A DNA stretch of 64,000 nucleotides from Acidobacteriota bacterium (GCA_023384575.1 JAHDVP010000002.1:216222-280221); one strand, 5' to 3'. Shown: positions 28,317-37,173, counted from the stretch's first letter. A program made the numbers and translations. The notes: a model not told the origin generated them from the letters alone.

Positions 28317-28562
28317 CTACTCCACCGTCAGCCGCGTGCCCTTCGGCGCCTCGCGGGCCTGCTGTGCCGAGATCGCGTCGATGCGCTGGTCGATCAACGT
28401 CCTGACCGCGCGCAGCAGTTCCACCTGCGCGCCTCGCAGGTGACGCATCACCTCGTCCGACGGCCCGAGCTGACGCACCAGCTCGGTCAGCGCCGGCCCG
28501 AGGCCCATGCAGGCGCACGCGGGACGTCCCTCGTCGGCGGGGGCCTTCGGGTCGTCGGTCAT
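28317..28562 (-). CDS. Small hypothetical protein with a Cys-x-Cys motif, coupled to the ArsA ATPase
   Basis: 81 residues. The acidic N-terminus carries C16-A-C18 (GRPACACMGLG), followed by an amphipathic helical body (LTELVRQLGPSDEVMRHLRG, LLRAVRTLIDQRIDAI). No signal peptide or membrane helix. Its ATG overlaps the stop of the ArsA gene (ATGA), so it is made in step with that ATPase. I do not recognise the family. The CxC motif could bind metal or form a disulfide, and the helix could dimerise; a partner or adaptor for the ATPase is inference from coupling. Confidence 0.7.
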   Translation of the reverse strand: MTDDPKAPADEGRPACACMGLGPALTELVRQLGPSDEVMRHLRGAQVELLRAVRTLIDQRIDAISAQQAREAPKGTRLTVE

Positions 28563-29749
28563 GACGCGGTCTCCATGTCCACCGTGAGCACGCCGGCTTC
28601 GAGCCGTGCCCGCCTCGGCTCGAGACTGGCCATCGACGTCGGCAGCCCGATGTGCCGCCGGATCACGCCCACCTCCACCACGAGCTCGTCGGCCTTCTTG
28701 AACAGCGTCACGTCGCCCCTGGCGGTGAACGGCAGCGAGATGCGGACCTGGAAGCGGCCGGTGGCGTCGCGCTCGAAGGAGTAGGCGCGTTCGGTGCGCG
28801 TCACCGCCGAGGGATCCTCGCCGGGCGCGTACAACGAGTCGGCGAGGACGCGCAGGCGGTCGCGGCCGAGGACCTCGTCGTCGAAGAGCGGGACCCGGCG
28901 CACCGGCACCGGGGCGAAGTAGGTCTCGATCTCGGCCAGCACCTCGCGATGCGTCGTGGCCCACTTCGCGAAGAAGCCGTCGACGCCGTCGGGCAGCACG
29001 CGGTTGGCGATGACCGTGTCGACCGTCAAACCGTGCAGCGAGAAGTAGACGAACGCACGCTGCGTCTCGCGCAGCACCACGCGCTCGGGGTTCGTGACGA
29101 GGCGGACGCTCGTCACGAGCGGGTCCTCGAGCAGGTGCTCGATGCCCTCGAGGCGCTTGAACAGATCGAGCACGTTGGCGAAGTAGCTGTCGGGCGGCAG
29201 TTCCACTGGAGAGACTCGGTTCGCGATGGGCCGCACCGCCTTCAGCACCGTCCGCTGCATCGGGAAGATGTGGCGCATGTACCACTCGAGCGTGGTCGGC
29301 ATGCTGACGAAGCGCAGCGACTCGGCCGTGGGCGCGCAATCGAGCACGACGACGTCGTACCGCCCCTCGCGACGGTACTGGTTGACGTACATCATGGCCG
29401 ACAGTTCTTCCATGCCCGGCAGGATCGCCAGTTCCTCGGCTTCCACCTCGCCGATGCCCGTCGTCCGCAGCACCGACATGACGTACGACGAGACCTCGGC
29501 CCAGTGCCGCCGGATTTCGGCCTGGATGTTGATCTCGTGGACTGCGAGCCGATCGGCGATGGAGAACGGCTCGGCGGTGGTGCGCGAGAAGAGGTCGGGG
29601 CCGAGATCGAAGGAATCGGAGAGCGAGTGCGCGGGGTCGACGCTCATGACGAGCGTCCGGTAGCCGAGGTCGGCGAGGCGGAGGCCGGTAGCGGCCGCGA
29701 TGCTGGTCTTCCCTACCCCACCCTTGCCGCTGAACAGCAGGATGCGCAC
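28559..29749 (-). CDS. ArsA/Get3-family ATPase with C-terminal HSP20-like domain
   Basis: 396 residues. Deviant P-loop GKGGVGKTS at about 8-16, then MSVDPAHSLSDSFDL (switch I), VLDCAPTAESLRF (switch II/Walker B), and VTNPERVVLRETQRA (adenine-site region). From about residue 310 a beta-rich tail (YSFERDATGRFQVRISLPF, LFKKADELVVEVG) matches the alpha-crystallin-like module of bacterial ArsA_HSP20 proteins rather than the metal-pumping tandem ArsA. Those resemble plant and cyanobacterial Get3d, proposed to handle hydrophobic clients. No arsB or arsenic gene is near, so an arsenite pump role is unlikely. The start GTG 29749 lies 6 nt after a minus-strand TACAAT, implying a leaderless message. Confidence 0.88.
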   Translation of the reverse strand: MRILLFSGKGGVGKTSIAAATGLRLADLGYRTLVMSVDPAHSLSDSFDLGPDLFSRTTAEPFSIADRLAVHEINIQAEIRRHWAEVSSYVMSVLRTTGIGEVEAEELAILPGMEELSAMMYVNQYRREGRYDVVVLDCAPTAESLRFVSMPTTLEWYMRHIFPMQRTVLKAVRPIANRVSPVELPPDSYFANVLDLFKRLEGIEHLLEDPLVTSVRLVTNPERVVLRETQRAFVYFSLHGLTVDTVIANRVLPDGVDGFFAKWATTHREVLAEIETYFAPVPVRRVPLFDDEVLGRDRLRVLADSLYAPGEDPSAVTRTERAYSFERDATGRFQVRISLPFTARGDVTLFKKADELVVEVGVIRRHIGLPTSMASLEPRRARLEAGVLTVDMETAS

Positions 29750-29755
29750 CCTCCC

Positions 29756-29761
29756 ATTGTA
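29756..29761 (-). promoter_or_regulatory. -10 element (TACAAT) of a leaderless promoter for the ArsA ATPase
   Basis: TACAAT on the minus strand ends 6 nt before the GTG of the ATPase gene. The RNA start expected 6-7 nt downstream would fall on the start codon. It diverges from TATACT at 29786. Confidence 0.55.
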
Positions 29762-29785
29762 CGGAATTCCGCGCCCCGTGATCGC

Positions 29786-29791
29786 TATACT
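29786..29791 (+). promoter_or_regulatory. -10 element (TATACT) of a leaderless promoter for the oxidoreductase
   Basis: TATACT followed by 7 nt and then the GTG at 29799. No Shine-Dalgarno is present. It mirrors the divergent TACAAT of the ArsA gene; only 49 nt separate the two start codons. Confidence 0.55.
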
Positions 29792-29798
29792 GCCGGCT

Positions 29799-31954
29799 GT
29801 GCTCTCCAGACACTTCGTCACGTGTCCGCTCTGCGAGGCCATGTGCGGCCTCACCATCGAGACGACCGGCGCCCGCGTCGTCTCGATTCGCGGCGACGAA
29901 CGAGACCCGTTCAGCCGCGGTCACCTGTGCCCGAAGGCCGTCGCGCTCCAGGACGTGCACGAGGATCCCGACCGCCTGCGACGTCCGTTGCGTCGGGATG
30001 GCACCGGTTGGCGCGAAGTCGACTGGGACGAGGCCCTTGACGACGTCGCCTCGCGACTCGCGCGGACGCAGGTGACGACCACGGGCCCGATGCCGTCGCC
30101 GTCTACGTGGGCAATCCCACGGTGCACAGTCTCGGCGCGATGCTGTTCACACCGCGGTTCATCCGCAGCCTCCGGACGAGGAACCGCTTCTCGGCGACCT
30201 CGGTCGACCAGTTGCCTCACATGGTCGTGGCGCACGAGATGTTCGGGCACCAGTTGCTGCTGCCGGTGCCCGACGTCGACCGCACCGATCACCTCCTCGT
30301 CTTCGGGGCGAACCCCGTGGTCTCGAATGGCAGCCTCCTGACCGCGCCGGGCATCGAGAAGCGCCTGAAGGCGCTCCGAGCCCGCGGCGGACGACTCGTC
30401 GTCTTCGATCCGCGACGCACCGAGACGGCGTCGATGGCCGATGCCCATCACGTCGTCCGCCCCGGCACCGACGCGCTCGTGCTGCTGGCGCTGCTTCACA
30501 CGATTTCGGTCGAGGGACTGCACCACCCCGGCCCTTCCGAAGGCTTCACCGACGGGTTCGACGTCGTGCGGGACCTCGCGACGCGCTTCCCGCCGGAGCG
30601 CGTCGAGGCGGCCACCGGCATCGACGCCAATACGCTGCGCCAGGTCGCCCGCGACTTCGCGCGGGCGGAACGGGCCGCGTGCTACGGGCGTGTCGGCGCA
30701 TCGACGCAGGAGTTCGGCAGCCTCACCTGCTGGCTGATCACGGTCCTCAACACGGTGACCGGTCGTCTCGATGCCGTCGGCGGCGTCATGTTCACGCGTC
30801 CGGCGATCGACCTCGTCGGTCGCCATGTCGGTCGGGGTCACCTGGGTCGATGGCGGAGCCGCGTGCGAGGGCTGCCGGAATTCGCCGGCGAACTCCCCGT
30901 GGCCGCGCTCGCCGAGGAAATCGACACGCCGGGACCGGGTCGGGTGCGCGCGCTCGTCACGGCGGCGGGCAACCCGGTGCTCTCGACGCCCGACGGGGCC
31001 CGGCTCGACCGGGCGCTGTCGGGCCTCGACTTCATGGTCTCGATCGACATCTACCTGAACGAGACGACGCGCCATGCCCACCTGATCCTGCCGCCGACCT
31101 CGCCGCTCGAACGCGACCACTACGACCTCGTATTCCACGCCCTCGCCGTCCGCAACACCGCGAAGTGGTCGCCCGCCGTCTTCGCGCCGCCCGCCGGCGC
31201 TCGACACGACTGGCAGATCCTGAACGCGCTGGCGTGGCGACTCGAGCGACGCAGCCCGCTGGCGCGCGCTCGAGCCTGGCTCACCTCGGCAGCACTCGCG
31301 TGGATGGGTCCGCCGCGCATGGTCGATCTCGCCCTGCGCGCCGGCCCGTACGGCACCGGCTGGCGACCGTCCGCGCGAGGACTGCGCCTCGGCCGGCTTC
31401 GCCGCGCGCCGCACGGCCTCGACTTCGGCGCACTCGTGCCCTGCCTGCCCCAGCGTCTCTTCACGCCCGACAAGCGGGTCCGCCTTGCGCCGCCTGCCTT
31501 GCTCGCCGAGGTACCGCGCCTGGAGCGAGCGCTGCTCGAGGGCGAACGGCCGTCCGGCCTGGTCCTGATCGGGCGGCGCGACCTGCGGTCGAACAACTCG
31601 TGGATGCACAACAGCGCGCGGCTCGTGAAGGGCCCCGAGCGCTGCACGCTGCTCATGCATCCAGACGATGCGGCGCACCTCGGGCTGGCCGACGACCACC
31701 GCGTCACGGTTCGCTCGAACGTCGGCGCCGTCGACGTCGTGCTCGAGGTCTCGACCTCGATCGCGCCGGGTGTCGTGTGCCTCCCGCACGGCTTTGGTCA
31801 CGGTCGGGCGGGCACGCGGCTCGCCGTGGCGGCCGAGCGTCCCGGCGCGAGCTTCAACGACCTCACCGACCCCGCGCGCGTCGACCTCGTCTCTGGCAAT
31901 GCCGTGCTGACGGGCGTGCGCGTCGTCGTCACGCGGTCGCCTGCGACCGCGTGA
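29799..31954 (+). pseudogene. Molybdopterin-dependent oxidoreductase, interrupted by a -1 frameshift
   Basis: A large Mo/W-bis-MGD enzyme of the DMSO-reductase superfamily, about 718 residues if joined. The first frame (from GTG 29799) gives the [4Fe-4S] motif HFVTCPLCEAMCGL...GHLCPKA and runs to WDEALDDVASRLARTQ. From about 30071 the family sequence continues in the -1 frame (DDHGPDAVAVYVGNPTVHS) and stays intact to the stop, including VFGANPVVSNGS, DPRRTETASMAD, NETTRHAHLILPP and LPHGFGHGR. The break therefore lies near 30065-30085. No Tat-type signal is evident, so it is probably cytoplasmic. The rest shows no decay, so a one-base sequencing error, a recent mutation, or slippage at GGGCCCG (30083-30089) are all possible. 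Confidence 0.85.
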
Positions 31955-31960
31955 TATCCT
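31955..31960 (+). promoter_or_regulatory. Candidate -10 element (TATCCT) close to the phosphodiesterase start
   Basis: TATCCT followed by 10 nt and then ATG 31971, with no Shine-Dalgarno. It overlaps the stop region of the upstream oxidoreductase. An identical hexamer at the same distance precedes the gene at 34000. Confidence 0.4.
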
Positions 31961-31970
31961 CGGCCGATTC

Positions 31971-33440
31971 ATGCCCATCGACCGATTCGTCCGCCGCCTG
32001 GCCGCCACCCTCGCGCTCACCCTGCCCCTCGCGCTCGCTCCGGCCGGCCCCGTTTCGGGCACGGCCCGGAGCTCGCCGCAGGGAGAGGCGTCCGTCGCGA
32101 ACGAGTTGAGGGCGCCGTCGTCGAGCCAGCCCGCCCGGCCGGCCGACCACGTGATCGTGATCTCCATCGACGGCTTCCATCCGGCGACCTATCTCGACGC
32201 CGAGCGGCACGGCTACGAAATGCCGACGCTCGCCGCGCTCAGCGACGCGGGCAGCCATGCCGATGGCGCCATCGTGTCAGCGCCCTCACTCACCTACCCG
32301 TCGCACACCTCGCTGGCGACGGGCGTGCGGCCGGCCCGTCACGGGATCGTCAGCAACACGATCTTCGACCCCGGCACGGGGTCGCAGATGTGGTACTTCG
32401 AGGCCCGCCATCTCCGGGTGCCGGCGCTCTGGGACCTCGCCAGGGGACACGGGCTCACGACGGCCGGCGTCTCGTGGCCCGTCACCGTCGGCGCCACGAT
32501 GGACGTGCTGTACCCCGAGACGAACCAGGCGCCGCGACACATGTCGTGGCTGGCGCTGGCGCGCCAGCAGTCGACGCCAGGCCTCATCGATGCCGTCGTC
32601 GAGCGGCTCGGCGGGTTCGGCGAGAACGACAACCGTGACCCCGTGCAGCGCGACCGGTTCGCCGCGGCCGTCGCGACCCACGTCATTCGCGCCCACCAGC
32701 CGCACCTGCTGATGGTGCACCTGATGCAGACCGACAGCGCGCAGCACGCGCACGGCCCGCATTCGCCCGAGGCCAGGGAAGCCTTCGCGAACGTCGACGC
32801 GCACCTCGCCGCCATCGTGCGGGCGACGGAGGAGGCCGGCATGCGCGAGCGCACCGCCTTCGTGGTCTCCGGCGACCATGGCTTCTACCGCATCCACTCG
32901 GTGTTCCAGCCGAACGTGATCCTGCGGCGAGCCGGCCTGCTCACCACCAACGAGCGCGACCGGCTGCTCGCGTGGCGCGCGCTCGCGCACGGCCTGGCCA
33001 TTCGAGTCGACGAACCGGCGAACGCGGAGCTCGTCGAGCGGGTGGCCACGCTGTTTGAAGACCTCGCCCGCGGGCAGTACCGAGGGTTGTTCCGCGTGGT
33101 CCGCCGGGCCGAGCTCGACGAGCACGGGGCCTACCCCGACGCCGCGTTCTTCCTCGAGCCAGCCGAGGGGTACTACGTGTCGGACGGGTTCGCCGATGAT
33201 GCGTTCCTCGTGGCGTCGAACCGGCGGGGCGCGCACGGATACCTGCCGACGAACCCCGCCCTGCACACCGGCTTCGTGGCGTCCGGGGCGGGCGTCGCAC
33301 GCGGCGTCCCGCTCGCGGTCATCCGCCAGATCGACATCGCGCCGACCGTGGCGCGGCTGCTCGGCTTCGAGCTGCCGGATGCCGACGGTGTGCCCCTCGT
33401 TGGACTCGTCGCCGCGCCAGGGGCAGAGGCCGCCCGATGA
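31971..33440 (+). CDS. Secreted type I phosphodiesterase/nucleotide pyrophosphatase (alkaline phosphatase superfamily)
   Basis: Hydrolyses phosphodiester or pyrophosphate bonds outside the cytoplasm. 489 residues with a signal peptide (about 1-30). VIVISIDGF gives the first zinc Asp67; SLTYPSHTSLATG holds the nucleophile Thr108; RHGIVSNTIFD, MVHLMQTDSAQHAHGP (zinc Asp and His) and VVSGDHGF (Asp-His pair) complete the metal site; a late His is in LHTGFVASG. All expected ligands are present. The ATG is 16 nt downstream of the oxidoreductase stop, so the two may share transcripts. Confidence 0.92.
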   Translation: MPIDRFVRRLAATLALTLPLALAPAGPVSGTARSSPQGEASVANELRAPSSSQPARPADHVIVISIDGFHPATYLDAERHGYEMPTLAALSDAGSHADGAIVSAPSLTYPSHTSLATGVRPARHGIVSNTIFDPGTGSQMWYFEARHLRVPALWDLARGHGLTTAGVSWPVTVGATMDVLYPETNQAPRHMSWLALARQQSTPGLIDAVVERLGGFGENDNRDPVQRDRFAAAVATHVIRAHQPHLLMVHLMQTDSAQHAHGPHSPEAREAFANVDAHLAAIVRATEEAGMRERTAFVVSGDHGFYRIHSVFQPNVILRRAGLLTTNERDRLLAWRALAHGLAIRVDEPANAELVERVATLFEDLARGQYRGLFRVVRRAELDEHGAYPDAAFFLEPAEGYYVSDGFADDAFLVASNRRGAHGYLPTNPALHTGFVASGAGVARGVPLAVIRQIDIAPTVARLLGFELPDADGVPLVGLVAAPGAEAAR

Positions 33441-33461
33441 CCGGCCGCTCTTCGACTCGAC

Positions 33462-33655
33462 CGTGATTCGATCCTCGCCTTGCGACTGTCGGCGACCGGC
33501 TGCCGGCCAGCACGCGGATGTCCGGCGGGCCGTGGCCGCTTCGTCGCCTCACCGGCGATGGTGCAAAGCGGCTGGCTCGCATCCCGGCGTGCTGCCGGTC
33601 AGCCCGGCAGGCGCCAGCCGGACGCCGCCAGCCCGATCGTCGAATTGGGGTGGAA
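33462..33655 (+). repeat. Degenerate copy of the dispersed intergenic repeat
   Basis: Recognisable modules include CCTTGCGACTGTCGGCGACC, CCGGCTGCCGGCCAGCACG, and a tail GGCGCCAGCCGGACGCC then GATCGTCGAATTGGGG. They match, in the same order, copies at 38.9, 44.3, 47.1 and 60.0 kb but are more diverged. It occupies most of the gap 33441-33999; the rest holds only a doubtful 39-codon frame. Confidence 0.5.
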
Positions 33656-33676
33656 TTCGGCCCGCGCGAGCGTCCG

Positions 33677-33796
33677 TCACCCGGTGAACACGCCGATTGC
33701 GACGCCGGCCGCAACGCCGACGAGCAGCCAGAGGGCCGGCCAACGCAGACTGCGGCCCAGGAGGTCGATCGCCCCGTCGGGGTCGTAGGGCACCAT
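33677..33796 (-). CDS. Possible 39-residue single-pass membrane protein
   Basis: ATG 33796 opens a short frame whose product starts MVPYDPDGAIDLLGRSL and ends with one clear transmembrane helix (WPALWLLVGVAAGVAIGVF). No ribosome-binding site, no neighbour overlap and no family recognised. In a GC-rich genome a chance hydrophobic frame of this length is plausible. Kept only because the helix is well formed and the space is otherwise empty. Confidence 0.22.
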   Translation of the reverse strand: MVPYDPDGAIDLLGRSLRWPALWLLVGVAAGVAIGVFTG

Positions 33797-33983
33797 GACG
33801 GGTGAAGTGGCAAGTTCACGGCCAAACGTGACACCGGGTCGGCCGGACGTCGGCGTGGCCCGATGTTCGGCCGGATCCATCAGAGGGTGCCGACCGAGGC
33901 ATCTGACACGGGAGCGGCTGTCGCCAGATCTGCGATGCCGGGCGACGACCCCCGTGGGAGAATCTGCCACCTGAGCCTCGCGT

Positions 33984-33989
33984 TATCCT
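33984..33989 (+). promoter_or_regulatory. Candidate -10 element (TATCCT) for the voltage-sensor-like gene
   Basis: TATCCT followed by 10 nt (GTGAGAGCCG) and ATG 34000. GAGAG in the spacer could alternatively serve as a weak ribosome-binding site. Confidence 0.4.
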
Positions 33990-33999
33990 GTGAGAGCCG

Positions 34000-35415
34000 A
34001 TGCGGACCGCACTCAGCCACGCTTGGTACACCCTGCGCACGCGTCTCACCGCACGCGTTGCGTGGGACGTGGTGATGGTCTACATCGCCATCGCGAACCT
34101 CACGCTCATCACGTTCGACTTCACCTACCTGTGGCTGCGCCCGGGTTACTTCGACTACGCGCCCCTCGTCACGCGCCTGTACGATCCGGTCAAGGGCATC
34201 GCCCCCCATCCTGGCACCGAGGCCCTGCTCGACCAGGTCGATCGTCTGCAGGCGCTCGTCGACCAGGGCGCGCCGCCGCACGAGGTGGAGGCAGCGCTCT
34301 CGGACGTGCGGGCTGCGAGCCGCGTCGAGCTCGCCGCCAACCCGTTCGAGCGCTCGGGTCAGTCGTGGGCGTTCCGGGCCCTCGAGCGGCGCGTGCTCGA
34401 TCTCGCCGCGACCGAGCTTGGCGTGCCCTCGTCGAGCCTCGATGCGGCCCGGGCCTTCGAGCAGTTCTGGAACGTGCCCGCCGACCGCCTCACCGAGCGC
34501 CTCGACCTGTTCGACGAGATCCAGCGCCCGGCGCTCGCCCGCAATTTCCATCGCGACTACGGTCTCGACGGCCAGCTCGAAGACTACTTCTGGCTGATCG
34601 ACCTGCCGTTTCTCGCGGTCTTCGCGCTGGAGTTCTTCGGGCGGTGGGGGTGGTCGATCTACCGGCGCGAGTATCCGCGCTGGTTCATCTTTCCGATCCT
34701 GAACTGGTACGACCTGCTGAGCCTGGTGCCGGTCAAGGAGCTGCGCTTCCTGCGCCTGTTCCGCGTGGCGTCGATCTACGTCCGCCTCCGCCGCAGCGGC
34801 GCCACCGGCCTCACGACCGACCCGGTGAGCCGCGCGGCCGACTATCTCTTCAACATCATCAAGGAAGAGGTATCGGACATGGTGACGCTGCGCATCCTGA
34901 GCGAGACCCGCGCCGAGCTCACGGCGGGCACCCATACGCGGATCGTGCGGTCGGTCGTCACGCCCCGGCGCGACCGCATCGCGCGCGAGATCGCCACACG
35001 CCTTCAGCACGCCCTCGCGAGCGCCGAGGTCCGCGAGAAGCTGCGCGCGCTCGTCCAGCAGCACCTCGACCAGTCGGTCGAGAGCGCGGGCGCCTTTCGC
35101 ACCATCCCGCTGCCGAACGCCGTGCTCGGCCCGCTCGTGCGCACGATCGGCGAGGTGGTCTTCGATTCGCTCGCCGACACGATCACCGCGACGTTGCAGA
35201 CCGACGACGGCCGCCGCACGCTGGAGGGCGTTCTCGCCGACACCATCGACGGCATCGTCGTCGAGTTGACCGACGGCGAGCTCGAGGCGGTCATCCGCGA
35301 GATCAGCATCGAGACCATCGACCACATCAAGACCCACGTCCGTGTCAGGAAGTGGCTCCAGAACGGCGAGCGCGGCGCCGGGGTAAAGTCTTCGCCGGTC
35401 GTGCCGAATCCGTGA
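34000..35415 (+). CDS. Membrane protein with a voltage-sensor-like S1-S4 module and no pore domain
   Basis: 471 residues. Helices: about 22-46 (S1-like), 196-216 (S2-like, LPFLAVFALEFFGRW with Glu211), 229-244 (S3-like, NWYDLLSLVP with Asp238), and 247-265, an arginine-studded helix ELRFLRLFRVASIYVRLRR with Arg249, 252 and 255 at every third place. That is the classical charge-transfer set of voltage sensors. A charged, mostly helical loop of about 150 residues is inserted between S1 and S2, and a soluble helical C-terminal half (about 270-471) replaces the pore. No selectivity filter exists. Annotation pipelines may call it an ion transporter. Function unknown. Its stop overlaps a GTG of the next gene. 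Confidence 0.8.
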   Translation: MRTALSHAWYTLRTRLTARVAWDVVMVYIAIANLTLITFDFTYLWLRPGYFDYAPLVTRLYDPVKGIAPHPGTEALLDQVDRLQALVDQGAPPHEVEAALSDVRAASRVELAANPFERSGQSWAFRALERRVLDLAATELGVPSSSLDAARAFEQFWNVPADRLTERLDLFDEIQRPALARNFHRDYGLDGQLEDYFWLIDLPFLAVFALEFFGRWGWSIYRREYPRWFIFPILNWYDLLSLVPVKELRFLRLFRVASIYVRLRRSGATGLTTDPVSRAADYLFNIIKEEVSDMVTLRILSETRAELTAGTHTRIVRSVVTPRRDRIAREIATRLQHALASAEVREKLRALVQQHLDQSVESAGAFRTIPLPNAVLGPLVRTIGEVVFDSLADTITATLQTDDGRRTLEGVLADTIDGIVVELTDGELEAVIREISIETIDHIKTHVRVRKWLQNGERGAGVKSSPVVPNP

Positions 35416-35423
35416 TCGTCGAC

Positions 35424-37103
35424 ATGCGCGCCCAGCCTTCCGGCCCTCTTCGCCGCTTCTTCTCCTCGCTCTCGGTCGCCGCGGCGCTCGGCGTGTCGCT
35501 CGGAGCCCAGGCACCCGCAGCCCGCACGGCCGGGGTCGCGCCGGAGGTCGGCACGCGCGTCGACGCGGTGTTCGCGAGGTGGAACTCGACCGCCACGCCG
35601 GGATGCAGTGTCGGCGTGAGCCGCGGCGGGCAGCCGGTGCTCGCGCGCGCGTACGGCATGGCCGACCTCGAGCACGCGGTGCCCAACACGCCCGACACGG
35701 TATTCGAGGCGGGGTCGGTCGCCAAGCAGTTCGTGGCAGCGGCGGTGCTTCAGCTCGCCCGGAGCCGCAAGCTCTCGCTCGACGACCCCGCACGAACGTA
35801 TCTGCCCGAGTTGCCCGACTACGGCGCCCCGATCACGGTTCGGCAGCTCCTGCAGCACACGAGCGGCCTGCGCGACTGGGGCGCGGTCGCGGCCCTCGGC
35901 GGCTGGCCCCGGCACACCCGGGCCTATACGCACGCGCACGTGCTCGACATCGTGAGCCGGCAGCGGGCGCTAAACTTCAACCCGGGCGACAGCTACTCGT
36001 ACACCAACACCGGCTACAACCTCGCGGCGATTCTCGCCTCCCGCGTGTCGAGGATGTCGTTTGCCGACTACACGCGCGACACGCTCTTCCGTCCACTCGG
36101 GATGACGCGCACCGGCTGGCGCGACGACTTCACCGCCATCGTCAAGGATCGGGCGATTGCGTACACGCGCACGGAGCAGGGCTGGCGCATGCAGATGCCG
36201 TTCGAGAACGTCCACGGCAACGGAGGCCTGCTCACCACGGTGGACGACCTGCTCGCCTGGAACGAGAACTTCGTGCACGGCAGGGTGGGCGGCCCGGAGT
36301 TCGCGCGCGACATGCTGCAGCCGGCCCGGCTCAACGACGGCCGCGACATCGAGTACGCCCTGGGCCTGTTCGCGACCACGTGGCGGGGCATCCGCGAGAT
36401 CCACCACCCCGGCGCGACGGCCGGCTACCGGGCGTTCCTGGCCCGCTACCCGGACCAGCACGTGTCGGTGGCGGTGCTCTGCAACGCCGACGACGCCGAC
36501 GCGGCGTCGCTCGGTCGGCAGGTGGCCGAGCTCTTCCTCGACCGGTTGTCGACGCGCTCGGAGATCAATGGCGTGCGCCTGGTCCGGGCGGTGCTCGACG
36601 CGCGCGCCGGCCTCTATCGGAACGTCGCGACTGGCGACGCGTTGACGCTCGTCGTCGACGGCGAGGGGCTCCGGGTCCCTGGCGGCCGGCGGTTCATCCC
36701 GTTGTCGCAGACCCGGTTCCAGTCGCCCGACGGCGCGCTGATGGAGTTCGACATCGGCACCAATGGCCGGCCCCGCGGGTTCAACGCGGCATGGTCGGCC
36801 AACGAGCGGCACCGCTTCGAGCCGACCGCGAAGGCCTCGCCGACGCCGGCCCAGATGAGGGAGCTCGAGGGCAGCTACACGAGCGCCGAGGTCGAGACGG
36901 CGTTCACGGTGTTCGTCGAGAAGAACACCCTGAAGCTGCGCCAGCGCCCCGACCGCGAGTGGACGCTGCGACCGCTCTACGCCGACGCCTACTGGACGCC
37001 GCTCGCCCTGGTCCGCTTCATCCGCGACGCGGAGGGACGCGTGATCGAGATGAGCCTCGGCGTCAGCCGCGCGCGTGACGTGCGGTTCGCGCGCATGCCG
37101 TGA
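35424..37103 (+). CDS. Secreted serine hydrolase, beta-lactamase/class C (S12) family
   Basis: 559 residues with a signal peptide (ending SLGAQA, about 30). The catalytic S98-V-A-K101 (FEAGSVAKQF) is followed by Y-T-N (YSYTNTGYN) and H-P-G (IHHPGATAGY) in the K-T-G place. The last 150 residues form a lipocalin-like beta domain often attached to such esterases and peptidases (ELEGSYTSAEVETAFTVFV). ATG 35424 is used; a GTG at 35412 overlapping the previous stop (GTGA) would add four residues and is equally possible. Translational coupling to the voltage-sensor-like gene is implied either way. Confidence 0.9.
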   Translation: MRAQPSGPLRRFFSSLSVAAALGVSLGAQAPAARTAGVAPEVGTRVDAVFARWNSTATPGCSVGVSRGGQPVLARAYGMADLEHAVPNTPDTVFEAGSVAKQFVAAAVLQLARSRKLSLDDPARTYLPELPDYGAPITVRQLLQHTSGLRDWGAVAALGGWPRHTRAYTHAHVLDIVSRQRALNFNPGDSYSYTNTGYNLAAILASRVSRMSFADYTRDTLFRPLGMTRTGWRDDFTAIVKDRAIAYTRTEQGWRMQMPFENVHGNGGLLTTVDDLLAWNENFVHGRVGGPEFARDMLQPARLNDGRDIEYALGLFATTWRGIREIHHPGATAGYRAFLARYPDQHVSVAVLCNADDADAASLGRQVAELFLDRLSTRSEINGVRLVRAVLDARAGLYRNVATGDALTLVVDGEGLRVPGGRRFIPLSQTRFQSPDGALMEFDIGTNGRPRGFNAAWSANERHRFEPTAKASPTPAQMRELEGSYTSAEVETAFTVFVEKNTLKLRQRPDREWTLRPLYADAYWTPLALVRFIRDAEGRVIEMSLGVSRARDVRFARMP

Positions 37104-37173
37104 CGACTGCCGGAGCCGCTCGCCGCCCAGACCAGATTCGTCTCACCACAAGCGCATCCCGGGGGCAGGGCGC

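Noticed and set aside
28559-29749. Arsenite-pump ATPase of an ars operon
   Set aside because: Single ATPase domain with an HSP20-like tail, and no arsB, arsC, arsD or arsR nearby.
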